NCBI RefSeq assembly: GCF_000949135.2
Contig: NZ_JTAN02000012.1
Coordinates: forward strand, 434,001 to 498,000
Source: Burkholderia sp. USMB20
GTDB lineage: Bacteria > Pseudomonadota > Gammaproteobacteria > Burkholderiales > Burkholderiaceae
Length of the DNA stretch: 64,000 bases
Reading direction: 5' to 3'
In this document: piece by piece, positions 1-7,822 of the stretch
How positions within the stretch are numbered: the stretch's first letter is position 1
Layout: every line of letters begins with the position of its first letter
Program-made: the position numbers and the translations under genes
Notes under the pieces: model-generated
The model's input: only the letters and a program-made list of their open reading frames with translations
The model's database searches: none
What the model was told of the DNA's origin: nothing

Positions 1-278
1 CAGGCCGCGCGTGCGTGCAGATCGGCGACAGCGGCCCCGGCATCCCGGCCGAAGAGCGCGAGCGCGTGTTCGACCGCTTCTACCGCGACAGCTCCGCGCG
101 GGCGCGGGCCGACGTGTCGGGCAGCGGGCTGGGGCTCGCGATCGTCAAGCGCGTGGCGGCTCAGCAGGGCGCGACCGTGACGCTCGGCGACGCGGCCGCG
201 GGCGGCCTGCTCGTGAGCGTCGTGTTCCGTGATGCCGGGCTGCCGCAGCCGGCGCCGCAGGCGTCCGAATCCGTATGA
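1..278 (+). CDS. sensor histidine kinase, C-terminal fragment
   Basis: This is the 3' end of a two-component sensor kinase; the gene begins before the window. The visible part is the end of the HATPase_c ATP-binding domain. It has a G1-type box (GDSGPGIP), the following E-R-x-F-x-R-F-Y-R segment and a G2-type box (GSGLGLAIVK). The tail after the domain is about 30 residues and Ala/Pro-rich. The domain type matches OmpR/QseC-class kinases whose response regulator is usually encoded just upstream. The next gene is a DegP-type protease with phased direct repeats before it, so envelope stress sensing is a reasonable inference. Confidence 0.9.
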   Translation, partial: GRACVQIGDSGPGIPAEERERVFDRFYRDSSARARADVSGSGLGLAIVKRVAAQQGATVTLGDAAAGGLLVSVVFRDAGLPQPAPQASESV

Positions 279-318
279 CGAACGGCACACCGCGCGGGCG
301 CCGCGCGGTAGCGGCGGC

Positions 319-355
319 CTAAGCCCCGCTTAAGGTCGATTAAGCCTCCTTTAAG
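319..355 (+). promoter_or_regulatory. phased TTAAG direct repeats, probable response-regulator site
   Basis: Four pentamers lie on the same strand: CTAAG at 319-323 and TTAAG at 330-334, 340-344 and 351-355. Their starts are 11, 10 and 11 bp apart, so all face one side of the helix. This is the usual arrangement for OmpR/PhoB-family dimers. The site ends 43 bp before the protease start. That the regulator is the partner of the upstream kinase is inference. Confidence 0.55.
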
Positions 356-398
356 TCAGCGTCGTTACGCTGCGTCCTAACAACGAGGAGGTCCTACG

Positions 399-1883
399 AT
401 GAACACCCGATTCCTTGCGCGCGGCGCCGTCGCGGTCGCCGTGGCGGCCGCCCTGTCCGCCGGCTATGTCGCGGGCACCCGCCGCGCCGATCCGCAGATC
501 ATCACGCCCGCGCAGGCCGCCGCGCTGATGCCGGCCGAGGCCGCGGCGAAGACCGGCATTCCCGATTTCTCCGGGCTGGTCGAAACCTACGGCCCGGCGG
601 TCGTGAACATCAGCGCGAAGCACGTCGTGAAGCAGGTGTCGCGGCGCGTGCCGCAGCCGCAGCTGCCGATGGATCCGAGCGATCCGTTCTACCAGTTCTT
701 CAAGCACTTCTACGGCCAGGTGCCGGGCATGGGCGGCGACACGCAGCCGGACGACCAGCCGAGCGCGAGCCTCGGGTCGGGATTCATCGTCAGCTCGGAC
801 GGGTACATCCTCACCAATGCGCACGTGATCGACGGCGCGAATGTCGTCACGGTCAAGCTGACCGACAAGCGCGAGTACAAGGCGAAGGTCGTCGGCGCCG
901 ACAAGCAGTCCGACGTGGCGGTGCTGAAGATCGACGCGAGCGGCCTGCCGACCGTGAAGATCGGCGACCCGGCACAGAGCAAGGTCGGCCAGTGGGTCGT
1001 CGCGATCGGTTCGCCGTATGGCTTCGACAATACGGTCACGTCCGGCATCATCAGCGCGAAATCGCGTGCGCTGCCCGACGAGAACTACACGCCGTTCATC
1101 CAGACCGACGTGCCGGTGAACCCCGGCAACTCGGGCGGCCCGCTGTTCAACCTGCAGGGCGAGGTGATCGGCATCAACTCGATGATCTACTCGCAGACGG
1201 GCGGCTTCCAGGGCCTGTCGTTCGCGATCCCGATCAACGAGGCGATCAAGGTCAAGGACGAGCTCGTGAAGACCGGCCACGTGAGCCGCGGCCGCCTCGG
1301 CGTCGCCGTGCAGGGGCTGAACCAGACGCTCGCGAGCTCGTTCGGGCTGCAGAAGCCGGACGGCGCGCTCGTCAGCTCGGTCGACCCGAATGGCCCGGCC
1401 GCGAAGGCCGGCCTGCAGCCGGGCGACGTGATCCTCGCGGTCAACGGCTCGCCGGTGGCCGACTCCACGTCGCTGCCCGCGCAGATCGCGAACCTGAAGC
1501 CGGGCTCGAAGGCCGACCTGCAGGTGTGGCGCGACAAGTCGACGAAGTCGATCAGCGTGACGCTCGGCGCGATGACCGACGCGAAGCTGGCATCGAACGA
1601 CGGCGGCCCGGTCGAGCAGGGGCGCCTCGGCGTCGCGGTGCGCCCGCTCACGCCGCAGGAGCGCAGTGCCGCCAACCTGTCGCACGGGCTCATCGTGCAG
1701 CAGGCCGGCGGCCCGGCAGCCAGCGCGGGCATCCAGCCCGGCGACGTGATCCTCGCGGTCAACGGCCGCCCGGTCACGAGCCCCGAGCAGTTGCGCGACG
1801 CGGTCAAGGGAGCAGGCAACAGTCTTGCTCTCCTGATCCAGCGGGATAATGCACAGATCTTCGTGCCGGTCGACCTGAGCTGA
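399..1883 (+). CDS. degP: periplasmic Do-type serine protease (DegP/MucD family)
   Basis: The 494-residue protein is an HtrA/Do-family protease and chaperone acting on misfolded periplasmic proteins. It has an N-terminal signal or anchor helix (about residues 5-26) and a trypsin-like domain with a full catalytic triad: His142 (TNAHVIDG), Asp172 (SDVAVLKI) and Ser245 (GNSGGPLF). Two PDZ domains follow, at about 300-390 and 405-494. Length and domain order match DegP/DegQ/MucD. The ATG at 399 follows a strong ribosome binding site (AACGAGGAGG). It lies downstream of a sensor kinase and phased TTAAG boxes, which suggests control by that two-component system. I cannot separate degP, degQ and mucD from sequence alone. 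Confidence 0.95.
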   Translation: MNTRFLARGAVAVAVAAALSAGYVAGTRRADPQIITPAQAAALMPAEAAAKTGIPDFSGLVETYGPAVVNISAKHVVKQVSRRVPQPQLPMDPSDPFYQFFKHFYGQVPGMGGDTQPDDQPSASLGSGFIVSSDGYILTNAHVIDGANVVTVKLTDKREYKAKVVGADKQSDVAVLKIDASGLPTVKIGDPAQSKVGQWVVAIGSPYGFDNTVTSGIISAKSRALPDENYTPFIQTDVPVNPGNSGGPLFNLQGEVIGINSMIYSQTGGFQGLSFAIPINEAIKVKDELVKTGHVSRGRLGVAVQGLNQTLASSFGLQKPDGALVSSVDPNGPAAKAGLQPGDVILAVNGSPVADSTSLPAQIANLKPGSKADLQVWRDKSTKSISVTLGAMTDAKLASNDGGPVEQGRLGVAVRPLTPQERSAANLSHGLIVQQAGGPAASAGIQPGDVILAVNGRPVTSPEQLRDAVKGAGNSLALLIQRDNAQIFVPVDLS

Positions 1884-1976
1884 CCGGCGGCCGTTGCGGG
1901 CCGGCGTGGCCGGCCCCGGCGGGCGTCGCCGGCGTTCGGCCCGTGGTGCTGTGTTCCGACCCGAAAGGAGGGAGCC

Positions 1977-2414
1977 ATGCAATATCTACGCAACGTGTCC
2001 CGATTTGCCGTCGCGGCGGCGCTGGCCGCCGGCTTCGCCGCCGCCGCGCCCGGCGCGTACGCGCAATCGGACGGCTTGCCCGCGGCGAGCCAGCAGGGCG
2101 ATGTCAGCTACGTGTCGGGCGGCATCGGCAAGGATCAATCGACGGCATTCGAGAGCAACGAGGCGGCGTGGCCGCTGGCGCTGCGGTTCACCGGCAAGGG
2201 CGGCGAATACCTGGCCGACGTCCATGTGCGGATCGTCGACGGCAAGGGCACCGAGCTGCTGACGACGGACGCGCGCGGGCCCTACATGCTCGTGAAGCTG
2301 CCGCCGGGGCGCTACACCGTGCACGCGTCGTACCAGGGCAGCGACGAATCGCGCGCGGTCACGGTCGGCGCGAAGGGCGGCGCGAAGGTCGCGTTCCAGT
2401 GGAGTGCGCAGTAG
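1977..2414 (+). CDS. small secreted protein with carboxypeptidase-regulatory-like fold
   Basis: The 145-residue protein has a clear Sec signal peptide, with likely cleavage after Ala29 (GAYA-QS). The mature part has alternating beta-strand character: a segment around LADVHVRIVDGKGTELLTTDARGP and then LPPGRYTVHASY. This resembles the transthyretin/carboxypeptidase regulatory-like folds of periplasmic proteins. No catalytic residues are visible. The ATG follows AAAGGAGGGAGCC, an excellent ribosome binding site. It is 93 bp after the protease and may be co-transcribed with it. The function is unknown. Confidence 0.85.
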   Translation: MQYLRNVSRFAVAAALAAGFAAAAPGAYAQSDGLPAASQQGDVSYVSGGIGKDQSTAFESNEAAWPLALRFTGKGGEYLADVHVRIVDGKGTELLTTDARGPYMLVKLPPGRYTVHASYQGSDESRAVTVGAKGGAKVAFQWSAQ

Positions 2415-2474
2415 CGCGTCGCGCGCAGGCCCGGCCGGGCCGCGCAATCGGGCCCAGTTTCGCCCATAATGAAG

Positions 2475-2502
2475 GCCACGGCACTTGTGCCGTGGCTTTT
2501 TC
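2475..2502 (+). terminator. rho-independent terminator
   Basis: A 9-bp perfect stem (GCCACGGCA / TGCCGTGGC) with the 4-base loop CTTG is followed by TTTTTCG. It ends the transcript of the protease and the small secreted protein. Confidence 0.85.
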
Positions 2503-2552
2503 GTTTCCGGCCCGCGGCTTGCGCGCCGGGACCGCCGCCCGGAGGAGAAACG

Positions 2553-2912
2553 ATGTCCGATGCCGCCGACCCTCGCCTCGAAATCGTGCCGAACCGCCAT
2601 CGCGTGCGCGTGATCCATCGCGGCATCACGTATGCCGATTCGCACGGCGCGCTGACCGTGCGCGAAACGGGCCTGCCGGATATCCATTACCTGCCGCGCG
2701 GCGACGTGAACATGCACCGGCTCGTGAAGTCGAGCGTCACGACGGACTGTCCGCTGAGGGGCCGGGCCGTGTATTTCGACCTGCAGACCGAAGACGGCGT
2801 GATCGAGAACGCCGCATGGAGTTACGAGGAACCGGGGGCGACTGCGTCCGCGCTTGCGCACTACGTCGCCTTCGACGTCGCACGGGTCGACAGTCTCGTC
2901 GAGACGTCCTGA
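2553..2912 (+). CDS. DUF427 domain protein
   Basis: This is a 119-residue protein of the DUF427 family, small single-domain proteins of unknown biochemical role. Visible family features are the VRVIHRGITYADS start of the fold, the YLPRGDVNM segment and the YFDLQTEDGVIENAAWSYEEP segment. An upstream ATG at 2469 lies inside the terminator hairpin, so I chose 2553, which follows GGAGGAGAAACG. It is probably co-transcribed with the CoxG-like gene that starts 28 bp downstream. Confidence 0.85.
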   Translation: MSDAADPRLEIVPNRHRVRVIHRGITYADSHGALTVRETGLPDIHYLPRGDVNMHRLVKSSVTTDCPLRGRAVYFDLQTEDGVIENAAWSYEEPGATASALAHYVAFDVARVDSLVETS

Positions 2913-2940
2913 TGCGGCGCGTGTTCATCGGGGAGGCATC

Positions 2941-3648
2941 ATGGAACTGAACGACACGTTACGCGTACCGCTCGCGCCGGCCGTCGTGCGGGCGGCGCTC
3001 GAGGATCTCGCGCTGCTGCGGGCGAGCTTCGATCATTGCGAATCGTTCGTGAAGCTCGCGCGCGGCGAGTTCGCGCTGACCATCACGGTGCCGCTCGGCC
3101 CGCTGCGCGCGCGCTACGACGTGCGTGCGCATTCGGCGAGCGAGCAGGGCGACGCGGAAGGGCAGCCGTGCCGCGTGCTCAACTTCAAGGCGCGGGCCGA
3201 CGGCCTCGGCGCGCTGCGCGGGCAGGTCGAGCTGGTGCTGCGGCCGGACGATGACGACACGGCCGCGACGTGCATCGAATACGTGGTGTGGGCGACGGCG
3301 AGCGGGCCGCTCGCCGAACTGCCGGCGCGGCAGATCGAGAACGCGCTGCACGAGTGGACGGACGATTTCTTCCGCGAATTCTGCGCGGTCGTGCAGGCGA
3401 AGCACGGTCTCGTGCCGAACCGCGCGCGCTCGAGCCCGCAGCGTCGCCAGCACGTGTTCCTGCGGCCGGCGTCGCTGATGGCCGCGGCGAAGCGTCCGCT
3501 GCCGCACCTCGGCGGCGCGCTCGGCGGCCGCGCCGCGAGCGCCGTGCATCATCGCGAATCGGGCCCGCTGCCCGTCTGGGCGTGGGCCGCGATCGTCGTG
3601 TTCGTGGCGCTGCTGCTGTACGCGGCGCGCTGGATCAACGGCACCTGA
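2941..3648 (+). CDS. SRPBCC/CoxG-like protein with C-terminal membrane anchor
   Basis: The 235-residue protein has a START/SRPBCC-type domain over about residues 1-160, resembling carbon monoxide dehydrogenase subunit G (CoxG). The elements ELNDTLRVPLAP, FALTITVPLGPLRARYDV and the terminal helix ending in FFREFCAVVQ fit that fold. A proline/arginine-rich linker follows, then one transmembrane helix (about 211-230, WAWAAIVVFVALLLYAA). CoxG proteins assist molybdo-hydroxylases, but no such enzyme is encoded here, so the partner is unknown. The ATG at 2941 follows GGGGAGG; a longer reading to 2854 would overlap the upstream gene. Confidence 0.8.
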   Translation: MELNDTLRVPLAPAVVRAALEDLALLRASFDHCESFVKLARGEFALTITVPLGPLRARYDVRAHSASEQGDAEGQPCRVLNFKARADGLGALRGQVELVLRPDDDDTAATCIEYVVWATASGPLAELPARQIENALHEWTDDFFREFCAVVQAKHGLVPNRARSSPQRRQHVFLRPASLMAAAKRPLPHLGGALGGRAASAVHHRESGPLPVWAWAAIVVFVALLLYAARWINGT

Positions 3649-3721
3649 GCGCCTGCGCGCGCCGCCGCGCTGCCTCATTGTCCGGCCGATCGCCGGCCGT
3701 TCGTCGGCGGCGCGGCCGCCG

Positions 3722-4723
3722 CTAGCGTCGGGCGTCGGGCCCGGCGCCCCGAAATTCCTTCCGATATGCCGACGGCGACGTGCCGAGCGCGCCCGCGAAA
3801 TGCTGGCGCAGCGACACGCTCGAGCCGTAGCCGGCCGCCTGCGCGATCGCGTCGATCGATTGTCCGGTGGTTTCCAGCAGATGCTGCGCACGCGTGAGCC
3901 GCTCGGCCTGCAGCCACGCGGTGACGGTCGTACCCGTCGCCTGGCGGAAGTGGCGCGTGAAGGTGCGCCGGCTCATCAGCACGCGTTCGGCGAGCGAATC
4001 CACACTGTGCGCGACGTCGAGATGCGCGCGCACCCAGTCGAGCAGGCCCGCGAGGCGCGCGTCGCGCGGATGCGCGGCGACCGGCTGCGGCACGTATTGC
4101 GCCTGGCCGCCCTGGCGGTGCGGCGGGATCACGAGACGCCGCGCGATCCGGTTCGCGGCGTCCGAGCCGAAGCGCCGCCGCACGACGTGCAGGCAGCAGT
4201 CGAGCCCCGCGGCCGTGCCGGCCGACGTCATCAGGTTGCCGTCGTCGACGTACAGCACGTCGGGGTCGAGCTTCACGTGCGGAAAGCGCTGCGCGAAGTC
4301 GTCGGCCCACGCCCAGTGTGTCGTGGCGGGGCGCCCGTCGAGCAGCCCGGCCGCGGCGAGCACGTACGCGCCGAGGCACAGGCCGACCACCTGCGCGCCG
4401 CGCGCGGCGGCCGCGCGTACCGCATCGACCAGCACGTCCGGCGGCGCTTCGTCGGGATCGCGCCATGCCGGCACGATGACGATGTCCGCGTCGTCGAGCG
4501 CGTCGAGCCCGTACGGCGCGGTGATCGTGAAGCCGCCCGTCGTCGACAGCGGGCCGCGCTCGGCCGAGCACACGCGGCACTCGAACGCGGGCATCGCGGC
4601 CGCATCGCGCTCCTTGCCGAACACGACGGACGGCACCGACAGGTGGAACGGGCTGATGCCGTCGTACGCGATCACGGCGACGACGGTCGGGGCGGGGGCA
4701 ACGAACGACGCAGCGGCGCGCAT
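3722..4723 (-). CDS. ftrA: GlxA/FtrA-family AraC transcriptional regulator
   Basis: The 333-residue regulator has an N-terminal DJ-1/PfpI-like domain (about residues 12-200), including the VVGLCLGAYVLAAAGLLDGR nucleophile-elbow region. A C-terminal AraC double helix-turn-helix follows (about 225-325; SLAERVLMSRRTFTRHFRQATG and SIDAIAQAAGYGS). This is the layout of FtrA/GlxA regulators, which sense small metabolites. It is divergent from a cysteine hydrolase with about 150 bp between the starts, so it may regulate that gene. The symbol follows the closest family name and is not certain. Confidence 0.85.
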   Translation of the reverse strand: MRAAASFVAPAPTVVAVIAYDGISPFHLSVPSVVFGKERDAAAMPAFECRVCSAERGPLSTTGGFTITAPYGLDALDDADIVIVPAWRDPDEAPPDVLVDAVRAAAARGAQVVGLCLGAYVLAAAGLLDGRPATTHWAWADDFAQRFPHVKLDPDVLYVDDGNLMTSAGTAAGLDCCLHVVRRRFGSDAANRIARRLVIPPHRQGGQAQYVPQPVAAHPRDARLAGLLDWVRAHLDVAHSVDSLAERVLMSRRTFTRHFRQATGTTVTAWLQAERLTRAQHLLETTGQSIDAIAQAAGYGSSVSLRQHFAGALGTSPSAYRKEFRGAGPDARR

Positions 4724-4875
4724 GACGGGCTCCGGGGTGGCGATGGCCCGATTCTATCGAAGAATGGCTATCGGGCCACTGTCCGCCGGCGCGATGCAAT
4801 CCGACAATGCATCGCATCGCGCTGCTGTCCGCCCCGTTCCGGAGCGGGGCGGCGCGGCCGAACCCGGAGCCTGCC

Positions 4876-5529
4876 ATGTCGAACGCCGTATCGTCTTCCG
4901 CTTCCCGCCGTGCCCTGATCGTGATCGATGTCCAGAACGAATACGTGACGGGCAACCTGCCGATCGAATATCCGCCCGTCGACGCGTCGCTGGCGAACAT
5001 CGGCCGCGCGATCGACGCCGCGCACGCGGCCGGCGTGCCGGTGATCGTCGTCCAGCACGTCGCGCCGGCGGGCGCGCCGATCTTCGCACCGGGCACCGAC
5101 GGTGTCGCGCTGCATCCGGTCGTCGCCGACCGGCCGTATGCGCACCTCATCGTGAAGGCGCAGGCCAGTTCGTTCGCCGGCACCGATCTCGCCGCGTGGC
5201 TCGACGCGCACGGCATCGATACGCTCGCGGTCGTCGGCTACATGACGCACAACTGCAATGCGTCGACGGTCTATCACGCGGCCCACGCGGGGCTCGCCGT
5301 CGAATACCTGGCGGACGCGACCGGCGCGTTGCCGTACGAGAACGAAGCGGGCGCGGCGAGCGCCGAAGAGATTCACCGCGCGTACACGGTGGTGTTCCAG
5401 TCGAATTTCGCGGCCGTGATGTCGACCGACGCATGGATCGCGGGACTCGGCGGCGCGGCGATGCCGACGCGCGATTCGGTGGCCGCGTCGAACCGGCGGG
5501 CCCGCGCGCAACGCGCGAAGGCGGCCTGA
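4876..5529 (+). CDS. isochorismatase-like cysteine hydrolase
   Basis: The 217-residue enzyme belongs to the isochorismatase/nicotinamidase superfamily. The catalytic triad is visible as Asp18 (VIDVQNEY), Lys94 (IVKAQASSF) and Cys127 (THNCNAS), which argues for amide hydrolysis rather than true isochorismatase activity. I chose the ATG at 4876 because GGAG lies 7-10 bases before it; an in-frame ATG at 4807 adds a tail not expected in the family. It is divergent from an FtrA-like regulator. The substrate is not identifiable. Confidence 0.88.
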   Translation: MSNAVSSSASRRALIVIDVQNEYVTGNLPIEYPPVDASLANIGRAIDAAHAAGVPVIVVQHVAPAGAPIFAPGTDGVALHPVVADRPYAHLIVKAQASSFAGTDLAAWLDAHGIDTLAVVGYMTHNCNASTVYHAAHAGLAVEYLADATGALPYENEAGAASAEEIHRAYTVVFQSNFAAVMSTDAWIAGLGGAAMPTRDSVAASNRRARAQRAKAA

Positions 5530-5534
5530 GCCGG

Positions 5535-6176
5535 TCAGTCGCCCGTCTTCAGCATCGCCGGGCTGTAACGCATCATGTCGAAGCAGCCGTCGACGAGCTG
5601 TTCCGCATGCTGCTCGGCGTCGATCTCGTCGGGCAGCATCAGCATGTCGCGCACGAAACCGCTGACGAGCGTGTGCAGCATCAGCGTCGCGCGCCATGTG
5701 TCGAGCCGCTCGGGCAGCAGCTTGAGCCGCACGGCGCCCGCGAGATCGGCATCGATCGCGTGCAGCGCCTCGCTCATCCCCGCGCGGTTGCGCTGCAGCA
5801 GCGGTTCCATGTCCGCGACGTACTCGCACTTCATGAACAGGATGCTGAACACGCGCCGCAACTGCGAGTCGCGCTGCACGCCGAGCAGGCACCAGATCAG
5901 GATCTTGCGGATCTTATCCAGCGGATTGCCGCCGGGCGCATCGAGCGGCATCCGCTTGAGTTCGTCGATCGGCAGGAACACGCGGTCGAACATCGCGTCG
6001 AACAGCTCGCTCTTGTTCGCGAAATGCCAGTAGATCGCGCCGCGCGTCACGCCGGCGTGATGGGCGATGTCCGCGAGCGACGTGTGCGACACGCCCTTCT
6101 CGAAGAACACATGTTCGGCGGCGTCGAGAATGCGGTTGCGCGTCTCGAGCGCCTCCTCCTTGGTGCGTCTGACCAT
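5535..6176 (-). CDS. bpeR: TetR/AcrR-family repressor of the efflux operon
   Basis: The 213-residue TetR-family regulator has an N-terminal helix-turn-helix (about residues 10-56; TSLADIAHHAGVTRGAIYWHFANKSELF) close to AcrR, TtgR and MexZ-type repressors. The C-terminal ligand domain is the AcrR type. It is divergent from an RND efflux operon, and a near copy of the E. coli AcrR operator lies between them, so efflux repression relieved by hydrophobic ligands is a strong inference. The symbol follows Burkholderia pseudomallei BpeR and is by family position only. Confidence 0.88.
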   Translation of the reverse strand: MVRRTKEEALETRNRILDAAEHVFFEKGVSHTSLADIAHHAGVTRGAIYWHFANKSELFDAMFDRVFLPIDELKRMPLDAPGGNPLDKIRKILIWCLLGVQRDSQLRRVFSILFMKCEYVADMEPLLQRNRAGMSEALHAIDADLAGAVRLKLLPERLDTWRATLMLHTLVSGFVRDMLMLPDEIDAEQHAEQLVDGCFDMMRYSPAMLKTGD

Positions 6177-6574
6177 GTGCAGGCCTGAATGGATCGATCG
6201 TAGGTGAATATAGGGTCCGTAACCCTCGTCGCGGCTGTGCGGACGGGCTATGCTTGCGACTGGTAATAATTCGTAAGACTTGGCGGTTGGCGACGGACGA
6301 GCGGGCTTTTTACATACATTCGTGAATGTATATACAATACCACCCTACGATCGAATGACCAAAGTGGCAATCAGTTAATATCCCACTCTGCTGATTCCCG
6401 CCAAAGTACCAGTCCGCAGTTCGCGGCATCTCGTCGGCATGGAGGTCTCGTGCCGACTTGCTGTATCCAGTAGTCCAGTAATTCAGGTGTTCGATCTGCG
6501 CCGCGAGGCGCATCCGTGTGGCGCTCCGTCCGTGCGCCGCACTCATTCCATTGGTTACACACAGAGGTCGCTCC
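6177..6574. promoter_or_regulatory. divergent promoter region of repressor and efflux operon
   Basis: This 398-bp region between the TetR gene and the efflux operon is more A+T-rich than its surroundings. It contains the AcrR-like operator at 6311-6334. The adjoining TATATACAAT could serve as a promoter element. No other gene is supported. Confidence 0.6.
6311..6334. promoter_or_regulatory. AcrR-type operator
   Basis: An 18-bp perfect palindrome, atacattcgtgaatgtat, spans 6314-6331 inside a 24-bp site. The site matches the known E. coli AcrR operator at all but a few positions. It lies between the TetR repressor and the efflux operon, 240 bp before the membrane-fusion gene. Confidence 0.85.
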
Positions 6575-7807
6575 ATGCGCGTCGAACGGGTTCCATACCG
6601 CTTGATCACTGTCGCGGCAGCCGCGGTTTTCCTGGCTGCATGCGGAAAAAAAGAATCGGCACCGCCGCCGCAAACGCCGGAAGTCGGCGTCGTCACCGTC
6701 CAGCCGCAAGCCGTGCCGGTCTACAGCGAACTGCCGGGCCGTACCAGCGCATTCCTCGTCGCGCAGGTCCGCGCGCGGGTCGACGGCATCGTGCTGCGCC
6801 GTGAATTCACCGAAGGCACCGACGTCAAGGCCGGCCAGCGTCTGTACAAGATCGATCCGGCGCCGTACCTCGCTGCATTGAACAGCGCGAAGGCGACGCT
6901 CGCGAAGGCGCAGGCGAACCTCGTCACGCAGAACGCGCTGGTCGCGCGCTACAAGGTGCTGGTGGCCGCGAACGCGGTCAGCAAGCAGGACTACGACAAC
7001 GCGGTGGCCACCCAAGGGCAGGCCGCGGCGGACGTCGCGGCCGGCAAGGCGGCGGTCGACACCGCGCAGATCAATCTCGGCTACACGGATGTGGTCTCGC
7101 CGATCACCGGCCGCGTCGGCATTTCGCAGGTGACGCCGGGCGCGTACGTGCAGGCGAGCCAGGCGACGCTGATGTCGACGGTGCAGCAGCTCGATCCGGT
7201 CTATGTCGACCTGACGCAGTCGAGCCTCGACGGGCTGAAGCTGCGCCAGGACGTGCAGAGCGGCCGCCTGAAGACGAGCGGCCCGGGCGCGGCGAAGGTG
7301 TCGCTGATCCTGGAAGACGGCAAGACGTACTCCGAAGCCGGCAAGCTGCAGTTCTCCGACGTGACGGTCGACCAGGCCACCGGCTCGGTGACGATCCGCG
7401 CGGTCTTCCCGAACCCGGGCCGCGTGCTGCTGCCGGGGATGTTCGTGCGCGCACGGATCGAGGAAGGTGTGAACGAGAACGCGTTCCTGGTGCCGCAGAT
7501 CGGCGTCACGCATGACCAGAAGGGCCAGGCGATCGCGATGGTGGTGAACGCGAGCAACAAGGTCGAGCCGCGTCCGCTGAAGACGGCGGGCATGCGCGGC
7601 CAGGACTGGATCGTCGAAGGCGGTCTGCAGGCGGGCGACCACGTGATCGTGCAGGGGGGCGAGAAGGTGCGTCCGGGCGCGACCGTGAAGTCGGTGGAGG
7701 CACAACTCGCACCGGCGGCCGGTGCCGCATCGGGTGTCGCCGCTGCCACCGCCGCGCCGGCTGCCGCCGGTTCCGGCGCCGCCGCCGCTGCTTCGAGCGC
7801 GCAATAA
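6575..7807 (+). CDS. bpeA: RND efflux periplasmic adaptor (membrane fusion lipoprotein)
   Basis: The 410-residue HlyD/AcrA-type adaptor links the inner-membrane pump to the outer-membrane channel. It is a predicted lipoprotein with lipobox LAAC and Cys23. The lipoyl and hairpin region follows (VRARVDGIVLRREFTEGTDVKAGQRLYKIDP, then the Ala/Lys-rich coiled coil). After that come the beta-barrel and membrane-proximal domains and an Ala-rich tail. I chose the ATG at 6575 rather than 6518 because it has a ribosome binding site (AGAGG) and gives a proper signal peptide. It is the first gene of a three-gene operon, 15 bp before the pump gene. Confidence 0.95.
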   Translation: MRVERVPYRLITVAAAAVFLAACGKKESAPPPQTPEVGVVTVQPQAVPVYSELPGRTSAFLVAQVRARVDGIVLRREFTEGTDVKAGQRLYKIDPAPYLAALNSAKATLAKAQANLVTQNALVARYKVLVAANAVSKQDYDNAVATQGQAAADVAAGKAAVDTAQINLGYTDVVSPITGRVGISQVTPGAYVQASQATLMSTVQQLDPVYVDLTQSSLDGLKLRQDVQSGRLKTSGPGAAKVSLILEDGKTYSEAGKLQFSDVTVDQATGSVTIRAVFPNPGRVLLPGMFVRARIEEGVNENAFLVPQIGVTHDQKGQAIAMVVNASNKVEPRPLKTAGMRGQDWIVEGGLQAGDHVIVQGGEKVRPGATVKSVEAQLAPAAGAASGVAAATAAPAAAGSGAAAAASSAQ

Positions 7808-7822
7808 CAGGGAGCCTGTTTC

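Noticed and set aside
351-1982. A 543-codon frame antisense to the protease gene
   Set aside because: Arg/His-rich composition without domains; the opposite strand encodes a complete DegP-type protease.
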